This document shows, in pieces, positions 1 through 8,011 of a DNA stretch of 41,647 nucleotides. The position numbers and the translations under genes were made by a program. Source of the DNA: a virus. Numbering within the stretch: position 1 is the stretch's first letter; each line of letters opens with the position of its first letter. The stretch covers positions 1 to 41,647 of IMG/VR virus record IMGVR_UViG_3300020476_000006. One strand, given 5' to 3'. Below the pieces are notes generated by a model. The model had not been told where the DNA came from. It did no database searches and saw only the letters and a list, made by a program, of their open reading frames with translations.

Positions 1-1
1 T

Positions 2-463
2 GGTATTGGTACAAGTGCTCCTGCTGGAATGATGGAGATTGTTAATAATACAATTTCAGATGACTCATTATTATTAACATCAACGGAAGATTCAAGTTCA
101 GCTGGTCCTGTTATAACATTAAAAAGAAACAGCTCAAGTCCTGCTGACGCAGATTATCTAGGACAAATAAAATTCAAAGGCGAAAATGACGCCGATCAAG
201 AAATAATATATGCTAAAATTACAGCTAAAATAGATGACGCTTCCGATGGTGATGAAGATGGTATCATAGAAATCACACATAAGAAGGCCGGCGCTAATAA
301 TATTTCAGCAAGATGGAAATCAGACAAATTGATGTTGATTAATGGTACTAGTTTAGATGTAGCTGGTGACATAACTTTAAGTACAGTTAATAACACAACA
401 AATATAAAAATTAAAGATTCAAGTGGTAGCGTATTAAAAACTATGTACGGAACAACCAGTTAA
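2..463 (+). CDS. Phage structural (fibre-like) protein, C-terminal part
   Basis: The reading frame is open from the window edge, so this is only the 153-residue C-terminus of a longer protein; a Met near base 29 is internal. The first residues read GIGTSAPAGMMEI, a pattern common in repeat-rich tail-fibre or appendage proteins of marine T4-like phages. The rest is rich in Ser, Thr, Asp and Asn with short beta-type repeats, as in shaft or receptor-contact segments. No enzymatic motif is visible. It lies just upstream of the neck gene 13, within the virion module. The structural role is inferred from composition and context; I cannot name the exact fibre or baseplate gene. Confidence 0.6.
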   Translation, partial: GIGTSAPAGMMEIVNNTISDDSLLLTSTEDSSSAGPVITLKRNSSSPADADYLGQIKFKGENDADQEIIYAKITAKIDDASDGDEDGIIEITHKKAGANNISARWKSDKLMLINGTSLDVAGDITLSTVNNTTNIKIKDSSGSVLKTMYGTTS

Positions 464-482
464 TTAAGGGATAAATAGAATT

Positions 483-1295
483 ATGGCAACACCAACAACA
501 AGAGAACAATTAAAAGAATACGCTTTAAGAGCATTGGGTCAACCTGTTATAGAAATTAACGTTGACAATGATCAATTAGAGGATAGACTTGACGAAGCTT
601 TACAATACTATTCTCAATATCATATGAATGCAATAAGAAGATGTTATTTAAAATATCAATATACACAGGCAGATTATGATAGAATCGTCACTAATGGAGA
701 CGTATCAGAGTCACAAACTAAAAACTCGGTAACTACAACATGGAAAGAAAATGCAAATTATATCGTAGTTCCAGAATCAGTTATATCTGTCACTAATATA
801 TTTCCTTTTTCAAGTAAAGGAAGTTTGAATTTATTTGACGTAAGATATCAAATGAGATTAAATGATCTCTATGATTTTTCTTCAACATCGGTAGTTAATT
901 ATGATATAGTAATGAGACAATTAGATTTTTTAGATCATATATTAGTAGGTGAAAAGCCATTAAGATTTAATCAAAACGATAACAAACTATTCATTGATAT
1001 GGATTGGAAAGAAGATTTACAAGTTGGTGAATATTTGGTAATAGATTGTTTTAGAAAATTAGATCCAGAAACATTTACAGATGTATATAATGACCAATGG
1101 TTAAAAAGATATGTCACAACACTATTTAAAAAACAATGGGGAGCAAACCTGTCTAAATTTAACGGCGTTGCTATGATAGGTGGTGTGACTCTTAACGGAG
1201 GCCAAATATATTCTGAATCACTACAAGAGTGTGAAAAATTAGAAACAGAAATACGTACAACGTTTGAAGAGCCTCATAACTTCATAATAGGGTAA
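483..1295 (+). CDS. 13: Neck protein gp13 (head completion)
   Basis: 270 residues. The N-terminus (TTREQLKEYALRALGQPVIE, then NVDNDQLEDRLDEALQYY) is the signature opening of marine T4-type gp13, which joins gp14 to form the neck that closes the filled head and receives the tail. T4 gp13 is about 309 residues, so this is a slightly compact member. The ATG follows an AAGGGATAAATAG stretch that could act as a weak Shine-Dalgarno, or as a late-promoter-like box (see findings). Gene 14 follows after 6 bases, the order expected for the 13-14-15 neck operon. Confidence 0.9.
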   Translation: MATPTTREQLKEYALRALGQPVIEINVDNDQLEDRLDEALQYYSQYHMNAIRRCYLKYQYTQADYDRIVTNGDVSESQTKNSVTTTWKENANYIVVPESVISVTNIFPFSSKGSLNLFDVRYQMRLNDLYDFSSTSVVNYDIVMRQLDFLDHILVGEKPLRFNQNDNKLFIDMDWKEDLQVGEYLVIDCFRKLDPETFTDVYNDQWLKRYVTTLFKKQWGANLSKFNGVAMIGGVTLNGGQIYSESLQECEKLETEIRTTFEEPHNFIIG

Positions 1296-1301
1296 ACAAT
1301 T

Positions 1302-2111
1302 ATGGTAGTAATGAATCCATACTTTCAGCACGGAGATGGGATCGGAAATGCATCCGAGAAATATCTATACGAAGATTTAATCATAGAAGGATTAAAAATA
1401 TATGGTAATTTAGTTTACTATATGCCGAGAGATATTGTAAATAGAGATTTAGTATTAGGCGAAGACGTTAATAGTAAATTTAAAAATGCTTTTCCTATTG
1501 AAATGTATTTTGAAACTACCGAGGGATTTGCTGGTCAGCAAGAATTAATCAATAAGTTCGGATTAGAAATTAGAGAAGATACTACATTGATGGTATCTAA
1601 AAGACGTTTTCATAATAAAGTAGACGTTAGAACAACATTAAACGTAAAAGGTAGACCTAACGAAGGAGATATTATATATTTTCCTTTAATGAATAGTTTT
1701 TTTGAGATTCAATTTGTTGAAGATCAGGAACCATTCTTTCAATTAGGAAATTTACCAGTTTATAAATTAAGGGTAACACGTTGGGAATACTCAAACGAAG
1801 GACTGGATACTGGAGTACAAGGCATTGACGATAAAGATGAAGCTTATTCTACAAACTTATTAGTAGATAGAATACATTTAGAAGATGGCAAAGGCACTAT
1901 TCAACTTGAACAAGATGATGAATCTTCAGGTAATGCTAACTTCTTAATTAATGAAAGTTATGATAGTACAAAGGTTACGGTTCAAACACAATCAACATAT
2001 GCACAAAATTTAGATTTAGATACAGCGGCTGGCTTTGATACAGCTAGTGTTGCTGATGATGTGCTAGACTTTACAGAAAGAAATCCATTTGGGGAGGTAG
2101 ATGAAGTATGA
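1302..2111 (+). CDS. 14: Neck protein gp14 (head completion)
   Basis: 269 residues, close to the 256 of T4 gp14. The opening NPYFQHGDGIGNASEKYLYE and the following amphipathic helix are typical of marine T4-type gp14, the partner of gp13 in the portal-proximal neck. A second in-frame ATG at 1311 gives the family's usual M-NPYF start, so the first three residues may not be translated. The C-terminal third is acidic and Asn/Ser-rich and ends in an EV-TGA that overlaps the ATG of the next small gene by four bases, indicating translational coupling. Confidence 0.88.
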   Translation: MVVMNPYFQHGDGIGNASEKYLYEDLIIEGLKIYGNLVYYMPRDIVNRDLVLGEDVNSKFKNAFPIEMYFETTEGFAGQQELINKFGLEIREDTTLMVSKRRFHNKVDVRTTLNVKGRPNEGDIIYFPLMNSFFEIQFVEDQEPFFQLGNLPVYKLRVTRWEYSNEGLDTGVQGIDDKDEAYSTNLLVDRIHLEDGKGTIQLEQDDESSGNANFLINESYDSTKVTVQTQSTYAQNLDLDTAAGFDTASVADDVLDFTERNPFGEVDEV

Positions 2112-2284
2112 GAGACGTAAAAGGTTTAATATCCTACACAAGTAAACAGGCTAGAAAATTAAAAGATTTACAATTATTTAAAACATTAAAAAAAGAAGTT
2201 GTTGCTGGTGCAAACGGCACAATGGATTATGTTTTTAAAAAAGGTAAAAACTCTGGCAAGACTCATAAAACAAAGGAAAAATAA
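2108..2284 (+). CDS. Small basic protein of unknown function between 14 and 15
   Basis: 58 codons starting at an ATG that overlaps the gene 14 stop (ATGA) and ending four bases before the gene 15 ATG. The product is Lys-rich (starting MRDVKGLISYTSKQARKLKD), with a helical basic N-terminal half and a Lys/His-rich tail. The snug fit between two neck genes, the coupled start and phage-like codon use make it a real gene. I do not recognise the family. Expression with the neck proteins suggests a virion or assembly role, but nothing in the sequence proves that. Confidence 0.7.
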   Translation: MRDVKGLISYTSKQARKLKDLQLFKTLKKEVVAGANGTMDYVFKKGKNSGKTHKTKEK

Positions 2285-2287
2285 TAA

Positions 2288-3235
2288 ATGTTCGGCACAC
2301 CGTTTTATAATGAAGGATTAAGAAAGATTATTATTGCTTTCGGTCAACTATTTAATAATATAGTTATTGAAAGTAAGAATAAGGATACTGGTGCCGTATT
2401 ACAAAGAATAAAAGTACCTTTAGCATATGCGCCTAAAGAAAAATTTTTAGTTAGATTAGACCAACAAGCAGATTTAGACGACAGATCATTTGCTGTCACT
2501 TTACCTAGAATGGGTTTTGAAATATCAGGTTTATCATATGACCCTACTAGAAAGTTAACTAGAATGCAAAAGATTAAACATGAGAAAACTCCTTTGACTA
2601 GAGACCAAAGGGTTGCTCTAATGGATCAGGTAGCAATGGAAGATGACAGTGGTTTTATTATGTTAGAAGAAGCAAACGCTACAACAGGTAATGCAGAGTT
2701 TCCATTATTAGAAACATCGCAAACAACTTTTGAAGATTCTAAAAAAGCGTTATACAATTGGACGCCTGTACCATATAACATAAGTTTAAACGTATATTGT
2801 TTTACAGCAACTGCTGAAAATGGTTTACAAATAGTAGAACAAATATTACCTTTCTTTCAACCAGACTATACGGTAACAGTAAATGTTATGCCTCAATTAA
2901 AAGTAAAAAGAGACGTACCAATTATTTTAAATAGTATAAATTATGAGGACAGTTATGATGGTGCATTTACAAATAGAAGAGCAGTAATATATACAATGAA
3001 TTTTACAGCAAAAACATACTTGTTCGGACCAACAGTCAGTCAAGGTGTTATTAAAAAAGTACAATCAGATTTATATGCTGATACAGATACAGCAAATACT
3101 CCTAGAGAAGGAAGAATAACTGTTATACCTAATCCACCTAATGCGGATGTGACAGATGATTTTGGATTTACAACAACAATAGAAAATTTTACAGATGGTA
3201 AAACATATAATCCAAAGACAGGAAGTGATGAATAA
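2288..3235 (+). CDS. 15: Proximal tail sheath stabiliser / tail terminator gp15
   Basis: 315 residues against 272 for T4 gp15. The start (MFGTPFYNEGLRKIIIAFGQLFNNI, here split as MFGTPFYNEGLRK and IIIAFGQLFNNI) and the segments VPLAYAPKEKFLVRL and LPRMGFEISGLSYDP match the gp15 family. The gp15 hexamer caps the tail tube and sheath and docks the tail to the neck. The C-terminal ~60 residues are an extra Pro/Thr/Asn-rich extension compared with T4. It sits in the canonical place between 14 and 16. Confidence 0.9.
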   Translation: MFGTPFYNEGLRKIIIAFGQLFNNIVIESKNKDTGAVLQRIKVPLAYAPKEKFLVRLDQQADLDDRSFAVTLPRMGFEISGLSYDPTRKLTRMQKIKHEKTPLTRDQRVALMDQVAMEDDSGFIMLEEANATTGNAEFPLLETSQTTFEDSKKALYNWTPVPYNISLNVYCFTATAENGLQIVEQILPFFQPDYTVTVNVMPQLKVKRDVPIILNSINYEDSYDGAFTNRRAVIYTMNFTAKTYLFGPTVSQGVIKKVQSDLYADTDTANTPREGRITVIPNPPNADVTDDFGFTTTIENFTDGKTYNPKTGSDE

Positions 3236-3237
3236 TT

Positions 3238-3708
3238 ATGGCAAATTTAGAAGAAAAAGTTAATGAGATTTTAGGATTAGAAACTAAATCGGAAAAAATA
3301 GAAGAAACAAAAGATTTTCAGCCACCTGTTGAGAGACCAAAAGGAGAGGTTGAAGTAAAAACGGAAAAAGATATTAATCAAGATTACTCTTATAGTAGAG
3401 ATAGTTATTATAATCTAATAGATAAAGGTAATGAAGCTATTGAAGGAATATTAGAAATTGCAAAAGAAGGCCAACACCCTAGAGCATATGAAGTTGCAGG
3501 TCAATTAATAGGTCAAGTTGGACAAACTGTAGACAAACTACAAGATTTACAGAAAAAATTAAAAGACTTAAAACAAGTACCTAAAACGGCAAGTACAAAC
3601 GTTAAAAATGCTCTTTTTGTTGGCTCTACTGCTGAGTTGCAGAAAATGTTAAACAGAAAACAAGAAGATGAAACAATTGAAAAAAATATTACTCCCAAAA
3701 AGGAGTAG
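3238..3708 (+). CDS. 16: Terminase small subunit gp16
   Basis: 156 residues, near the 164 of T4 gp16. The central helical part (residues ~55-115; SRDSYYNLIDKGNEAIEGIL, then HPRAYEVAGQLIGQVGQTVD) and the C-terminal NALFVGSTAELQKML match T4 gp16, where the equivalent is NATVFMGSPTELMDEI. gp16 forms rings that recognise or regulate the DNA substrate and stimulate the gp17 ATPase. The first 50 residues are charged and probably disordered. The ATG of gene 17 follows three bases after the stop. Confidence 0.92.
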   Translation: MANLEEKVNEILGLETKSEKIEETKDFQPPVERPKGEVEVKTEKDINQDYSYSRDSYYNLIDKGNEAIEGILEIAKEGQHPRAYEVAGQLIGQVGQTVDKLQDLQKKLKDLKQVPKTASTNVKNALFVGSTAELQKMLNRKQEDETIEKNITPKKE

Positions 3709-3711
3709 AAA

Positions 3712-5343
3712 ATGAGTGAAGCATATTTAGGGAATCCTAACCTTAAAAAGGTTAATACTCCTGTTGAATTTACTGAAGATCAAATAGTAGAGTACCAAAA
3801 GTGTGCTGGCAATCCAATATACTTTATGGAAAACTATATTAAAATAGTTTCTCTTGACGAGGGTCTAGTACCTTTTAACATGTATGATTTTCAAAAGACT
3901 ATAGTAAATACTATACATGATAATAGATTTACAATCTGTAAACTACCAAGACAATCAGGTAAATCAACAACAACAATTTCTTATCTATTGCATTATGCAT
4001 TATTTAATCCTAATAGTAATATTGCTATTCTAGCAAACAAATCCTCAACGGCAAGAGATATATTAGGTAGACTGCAACTTGCATATGAAAATTTACCAAA
4101 GTGGTTACAACAAGGTGTTATAAACTGGAACAAAGGTAATATAGAATTAGAAAACAAGTCAACTATTGTGGCGGCTGCTACATCATCAAGTGCTATCCGA
4201 GGTGGTTCTTTTAATATTATATTTCTTGATGAGTTTGCTTTCGTACCTACCAATATTGCCGAAATGTTTTTTAGCTCAGTTTATCCTACGATATCTGCTG
4301 GTACAAAAACTAAAATGATTATTGTATCTACACCTTATGGTATGAATATGTACTATAAGATTTGGATGGATGCTATCAATCAGAAAAACGATTATATACC
4401 AATTGAAGTACATTGGAGTGAAGTGCCAGGTCGTGATGAAAAATGGAAAGAACAAACAATACGTAATACAAGTGAGGAACAATTTCAACAAGAGTTTGAG
4501 TGTGAATTTTTAGGTTCAGTTAATACTTTAATTTCAGCCGCTAAAATAAAAGCACTGCCTTATTTAACACCATTAAAATCTGCTCAAGGTGTTGACATAT
4601 ACGAAGACGCAATTAAAGGTCATACTTATGTGGCCTCTGTAGATGTTTCACGTGGTGTAGATAAAGATTATTCTGCCTTTCTGGTATTTGATGTGACTAA
4701 AATGCCTTACAAGGTTGTTGCTAAATTTAGAAGTAATGAAATTAAACCTTTTGTATTTCCTAATATGATATCTAAAGTTTGTAAGAATTATAACGAGGCA
4801 CATATATTAACAGAGGTAAACGATATAGGCCAACAAGTTGCAGAAGCTTTACAATTTGAGATAGAGTATCCTAATATATTAATGACAACACAAAAAGGTC
4901 GTGCTGGTCAAATATTAGGTGCTATGTATAGTGGCCGAGGCTCATCTATAGGTGTTCGTATGACAAAGGCAATTAAGAAAGTCGGTTGTTCTAATTTAAA
5001 GACACTTATTGAAGGAGATAAGATAGTAGTAAACGATTTTAACATTATTCAGGAGATGTCAACCTTTACAAAAAGAGGCCAAAGTTGGCAGGCTGAAGAC
5101 GGTTCCAATGATGATTTAATGATGTGTTTAGTTATATTTGGTTGGTTGTCTAATCAACCTTATTTTAAAGAGTTGACTAATACAAATGCACGTCAAAAAA
5201 TGTACGAGGAACAACGAAATTTAATAGAGCAGGATATGGCACCGTTCGGATTTGTAGACGATGGTGTGACCGATCCTGAAGACGAGGAAACAGTAGATGA
5301 ATATGGTACTAGATGGTTTCCTGTGTCTAGAAAAGGACAATAG
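3712..5343 (+). CDS. 17: Terminase large subunit gp17 (packaging ATPase/nuclease)
   Basis: 543 residues, shorter than T4's 610. The N-terminal ATPase has the Walker A PRQSGKST (79-86), the Walker B IIFLDEFAF with DE at 173-174, and the STPYG coupling motif near 206-210. The C-terminal RNase H-like nuclease starts with VASVDVSRG (Asp311, the first metal ligand) and ends with the NDDLMMCL acidic motif. It docks on portal gp20 and pumps DNA into the prohead, then cuts the concatemer. The reading frame is intact, with no intron or intein. SD-like AAAAGGAGTAG precedes the ATG. Confidence 0.97.
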   Translation: MSEAYLGNPNLKKVNTPVEFTEDQIVEYQKCAGNPIYFMENYIKIVSLDEGLVPFNMYDFQKTIVNTIHDNRFTICKLPRQSGKSTTTISYLLHYALFNPNSNIAILANKSSTARDILGRLQLAYENLPKWLQQGVINWNKGNIELENKSTIVAAATSSSAIRGGSFNIIFLDEFAFVPTNIAEMFFSSVYPTISAGTKTKMIIVSTPYGMNMYYKIWMDAINQKNDYIPIEVHWSEVPGRDEKWKEQTIRNTSEEQFQQEFECEFLGSVNTLISAAKIKALPYLTPLKSAQGVDIYEDAIKGHTYVASVDVSRGVDKDYSAFLVFDVTKMPYKVVAKFRSNEIKPFVFPNMISKVCKNYNEAHILTEVNDIGQQVAEALQFEIEYPNILMTTQKGRAGQILGAMYSGRGSSIGVRMTKAIKKVGCSNLKTLIEGDKIVVNDFNIIQEMSTFTKRGQSWQAEDGSNDDLMMCLVIFGWLSNQPYFKELTNTNARQKMYEEQRNLIEQDMAPFGFVDDGVTDPEDEETVDEYGTRWFPVSRKGQ

Positions 5344-5359
5344 TCTATTTTCTTGATAT

Positions 5360-5367
5360 TATAAATA
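5360..5367 (+). promoter_or_regulatory. T4-type late promoter upstream of gene 18
   Basis: A perfect TATAAATA box in the only sizeable gap of this region, about 95 bases before the gp18 start. T4 late promoters use this octamer with the gp55 sigma factor and gp45 clamp, both encoded in this window. The expected +1 is near 5373, giving a ~90-base leader for the highly expressed sheath gene. Confidence 0.65.
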
Positions 5368-5390
5368 TCTGTACTGGCTTTAAATATGGA

Positions 5391-5406
5391 TGTAAGAAAA
5401 CTTACA
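5391..5406 (+). other. Short hairpin in the gene 18 leader
   Basis: TGTAAG (5391-5396) pairs with CTTACA (5401-5406) around an AAAA loop, inside the predicted late leader of gene 18. It could shape the 5' end of the mRNA; it is not followed by a T run and is not a terminator. Confidence 0.4.
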
Positions 5407-5462
5407 AAGTTGTGAAATATAATATAAGATTAATAATTAGCTAATTAAGAGGAGAATAACCT

Positions 5463-7385
5463 ATGGCATTTCAAGTATCACCAGGTGTTCTTGTACAGGA
5501 AAGAGACTTAACTAGAATCATTCCTGCTGTATCAACTTCAATAGGCGCTTTTGCTGGAGAATTCCGTAAAGGTCCTTTAGATGAGATTACATCAATCTCT
5601 AGTGAACAAGAGTTAGTAAGTGTTTTTGGAAAACCCGATTCAAATAACTTTGAAGCGTTTTTTTCAGCTGCAAACTTCTTATCTTACTCTAACGCATTAA
5701 GAGTAGTACGAGTACAAAATACTGGTTTAGCAAACGCAGCCGTTTCAGGTTCAGCAATTGCTATCAAAAATACACAAGACTACCAGGACAATTACGGTGC
5801 TGGTCAGGCGTCTGTAGGAGAATGGGCGGCTAGAACAGCAGGAGTTTGGGGCAATGGCCTTAAAGTATCTGCTTGTTATAGCGCAACTGCTTTCCAAGAA
5901 GACGCAAAGACAACATTGAACGACTCTGCTATGGCCGTTGGTCATACGACAGTGACGTTAACATCGGGAACTGGTTTTGCAGTCGGCGATATCGTTGAGT
6001 TTTCAACGAGTGCTGCTGGAACAGATTACGATGGCAGAAAATATAAAATAACAAACGTAGCCACTAACGATATTACTTTCGTTAGAGCGGATACACTACA
6101 AGGTGGTTTACATCAAGTACCGGCTAACGGTGCAAACGTAAGAAGACTTTGGGAATACTATGACATAGTGTCAGGTGCTCCAGGAACTTCTCCTTACGCT
6201 ACTTCTAAATCAGGAGTAAATGATGAAATGCACATTGTCGTTGTAGACGAAGACGGTAACATAACAGGCAAAACAGGCGAAGTAATTGAAGTTTATGATA
6301 AAGTATCAAAAGCTTCAGACGCAAAAACACCACAAGGTGATTCAAACTATTACAGAGACGTTTTATTTAATAGATCAGCGTACATCTATAATATGGATCA
6401 TCATGCTTCAGGATCAAATTGGGGTTCAGCAGCTGCAGGAATAACTTTCACAGCAGTTGATACACCAAAAACTGATTCTTTAATAAATGGTGCTGACGGT
6501 TCAGCTGCAACAGCAGGTGAAAGAAAAACTGCTTACGAGAAATTTGAAGACTCGGAAACAGTTGACGTTGGTTTACTTATCGCTGGTACGTGTGACGCAA
6601 CTCACGTTGACGACCTAATAACAATAGCAGAAAAAAGAAAAGACGCTATAGCATTTGTATCTCCAGAGAGAGCAGATGTTTGTAATGTAGCTTCATCAAT
6701 CACACAAACACAAAACGTAAAAGCATTTATGAACGGTATCCGTTCTTCTTCTTACGTAGTGTTAGATAGTGGTTACAAATACCAATACGACAGATATAAT
6801 GACGTATACAGATTTGTACCATTAAATGGTGATATGGCAGGTCTTTCTGCTAGAACTGATTTAATCGCAGACAGCTGGTTTTCTCCAGCAGGATTAAACA
6901 GAGGTGTTATCAGAGGCGCTGTTAAGTTAGCATATAATCCAAGTAAATCTCAAAGAGACGAATTGTACAAAGCAAGAATTAACCCAGTGGTTACATTCCC
7001 AGGCCAAGGTACAGTATTGTTTGGAGATAAAACTGGTTTATCTGCTCCTTCAGCATTTGATAGAATCAATGTAAGAAGACTGTTTATAGTATTAGAGAAG
7101 GCAATCTCAACTGCTTCTAAATTTCAATTGTTTGAGTTTAACGATGAGTTTACAAGAGCAAACTTTAGAAACATAGTAGAGCCTTTTTTAAGAGAAGTAC
7201 AAGGTAGACGAGGAATCACAGACTTTATGGTTCTTTGTGACGAAACTAACAACACAGGTGAAGTAATTGATAGAAACGAGTTTATAGCGGAGATTTTCAT
7301 TAAACCTGCTAGAAGCATTAACTTTATCACTTTACAATTCATCGCAACACGAACTGGCGTCTCTTTTGAAGAGGTTGCAGGTTAA
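5463..7385 (+). CDS. 18: Tail sheath protein gp18
   Basis: 640 residues (T4 659). The N-terminus FQVSPGVLVQERDLTRIIPA followed by VSTSIGAFAGEFRKGPLDE is the classic start of myovirus sheath proteins. The C-terminal domain with FDRINVRRLFIVLEKAI and FEFNDEFTRANFRNIVEPFL forms the conserved inner core that inserts around the tube. The middle (about residues 130-420) is variable and probably forms the surface-exposed domains. Hexameric rings of this protein contract at infection. A good SD (AAGAGGAGAATAACC) precedes the ATG, and a late promoter box lies upstream. Confidence 0.96.
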   Translation: MAFQVSPGVLVQERDLTRIIPAVSTSIGAFAGEFRKGPLDEITSISSEQELVSVFGKPDSNNFEAFFSAANFLSYSNALRVVRVQNTGLANAAVSGSAIAIKNTQDYQDNYGAGQASVGEWAARTAGVWGNGLKVSACYSATAFQEDAKTTLNDSAMAVGHTTVTLTSGTGFAVGDIVEFSTSAAGTDYDGRKYKITNVATNDITFVRADTLQGGLHQVPANGANVRRLWEYYDIVSGAPGTSPYATSKSGVNDEMHIVVVDEDGNITGKTGEVIEVYDKVSKASDAKTPQGDSNYYRDVLFNRSAYIYNMDHHASGSNWGSAAAGITFTAVDTPKTDSLINGADGSAATAGERKTAYEKFEDSETVDVGLLIAGTCDATHVDDLITIAEKRKDAIAFVSPERADVCNVASSITQTQNVKAFMNGIRSSSYVVLDSGYKYQYDRYNDVYRFVPLNGDMAGLSARTDLIADSWFSPAGLNRGVIRGAVKLAYNPSKSQRDELYKARINPVVTFPGQGTVLFGDKTGLSAPSAFDRINVRRLFIVLEKAISTASKFQLFEFNDEFTRANFRNIVEPFLREVQGRRGITDFMVLCDETNNTGEVIDRNEFIAEIFIKPARSINFITLQFIATRTGVSFEEVAG

Positions 7386-7402
7386 TAGAGGAGAAATAAA
7401 AA

Positions 7403-7930
7403 ATGGCAAACATTAACGATTTCAAAGCTAAACTTGCAGGCGGTGGTTCAAGAGCCAATCAGTTTAAGGTTACAATGCCTTTTCCTGGTTACGCACAAGT
7501 TGGTGGAGAAATAGAAGACTTAGCATTTTTATGTACAGCTACATCTATACCAAGTATGGCCGTTGCAAATATCAACGTGCCTTTTAGAGGTAGAGCAATT
7601 AAAATTGCAGGTGACAGAACAATTCCGTCATGGTCAATTACGGTACTAAACGATACAAATTTCAAATTAAGAAACGCATTTGAAAGATGGCAGAATGGTA
7701 TCAATAATATGACTGATAACGAGGGATTAACTAATCCAGTTGATTACCAAGTTGACGCATTTGTAGATCATCTTGACAGAAATGGTAATAACATAAAATC
7801 GTATACTTTGAGAGGTTTATTTCCGACAGAGATCGGTGGTATTGATTTAAGTATGGCCGAAACGACAGAGGTAGAAACTTTTGGCGTGACGTTTGAATAT
7901 CAGTACTTTGAAACAAACACTACAACGTAA
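7403..7930 (+). CDS. 19: Tail tube protein gp19
   Basis: 175 residues (T4 163). MANINDFKAKLAGGGSRANQ followed by FKVTMPFPG, then ATSIPSMAVANINVPFRGRAIKIAGDR and a C-terminal VTFEYQYFE, is the standard myovirus tube fold: two packed beta-sheets that form hexameric rings stacked inside the sheath. It follows gene 18 by 17 bases with an SD GAGGAGA. The transcription unit appears to end right after it at a GC-rich hairpin. Confidence 0.95.
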   Translation: MANINDFKAKLAGGGSRANQFKVTMPFPGYAQVGGEIEDLAFLCTATSIPSMAVANINVPFRGRAIKIAGDRTIPSWSITVLNDTNFKLRNAFERWQNGINNMTDNEGLTNPVDYQVDAFVDHLDRNGNNIKSYTLRGLFPTEIGGIDLSMAETTEVETFGVTFEYQYFETNTTT

Positions 7931-7942
7931 TACAAAAATTTG

Positions 7943-7966
7943 GAAGGCGGCCTAAAAACCGCCTTC
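7943..7966 (+). terminator. Hairpin after gene 19
   Basis: GAAGGCGG (7943-7950) pairs perfectly with CCGCCTTC (7959-7966) across an 8-base loop. The T run downstream is weak (TT then AAAACTATT), so it may be a leaky terminator or an mRNA 3' stabiliser that lowers portal expression relative to tube. Confidence 0.7.
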
Positions 7967-7976
7967 TTAAAACTAT

Positions 7977-7984
7977 TATAAGTA
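7977..7984 (+). promoter_or_regulatory. Probable late promoter upstream of gene 20
   Basis: TATAAGTA, one mismatch from the T4 late octamer, lies between the gene 19 hairpin and gene 20. The predicted +1 near 7990 leaves room for the SD AAAAGGAG before the gp20 ATG. A new promoter just after a terminator is plausible. Confidence 0.4.
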
Positions 7985-8011
7985 GTAAAAGGAAATAAAA
8001 GGAGTTAAATT

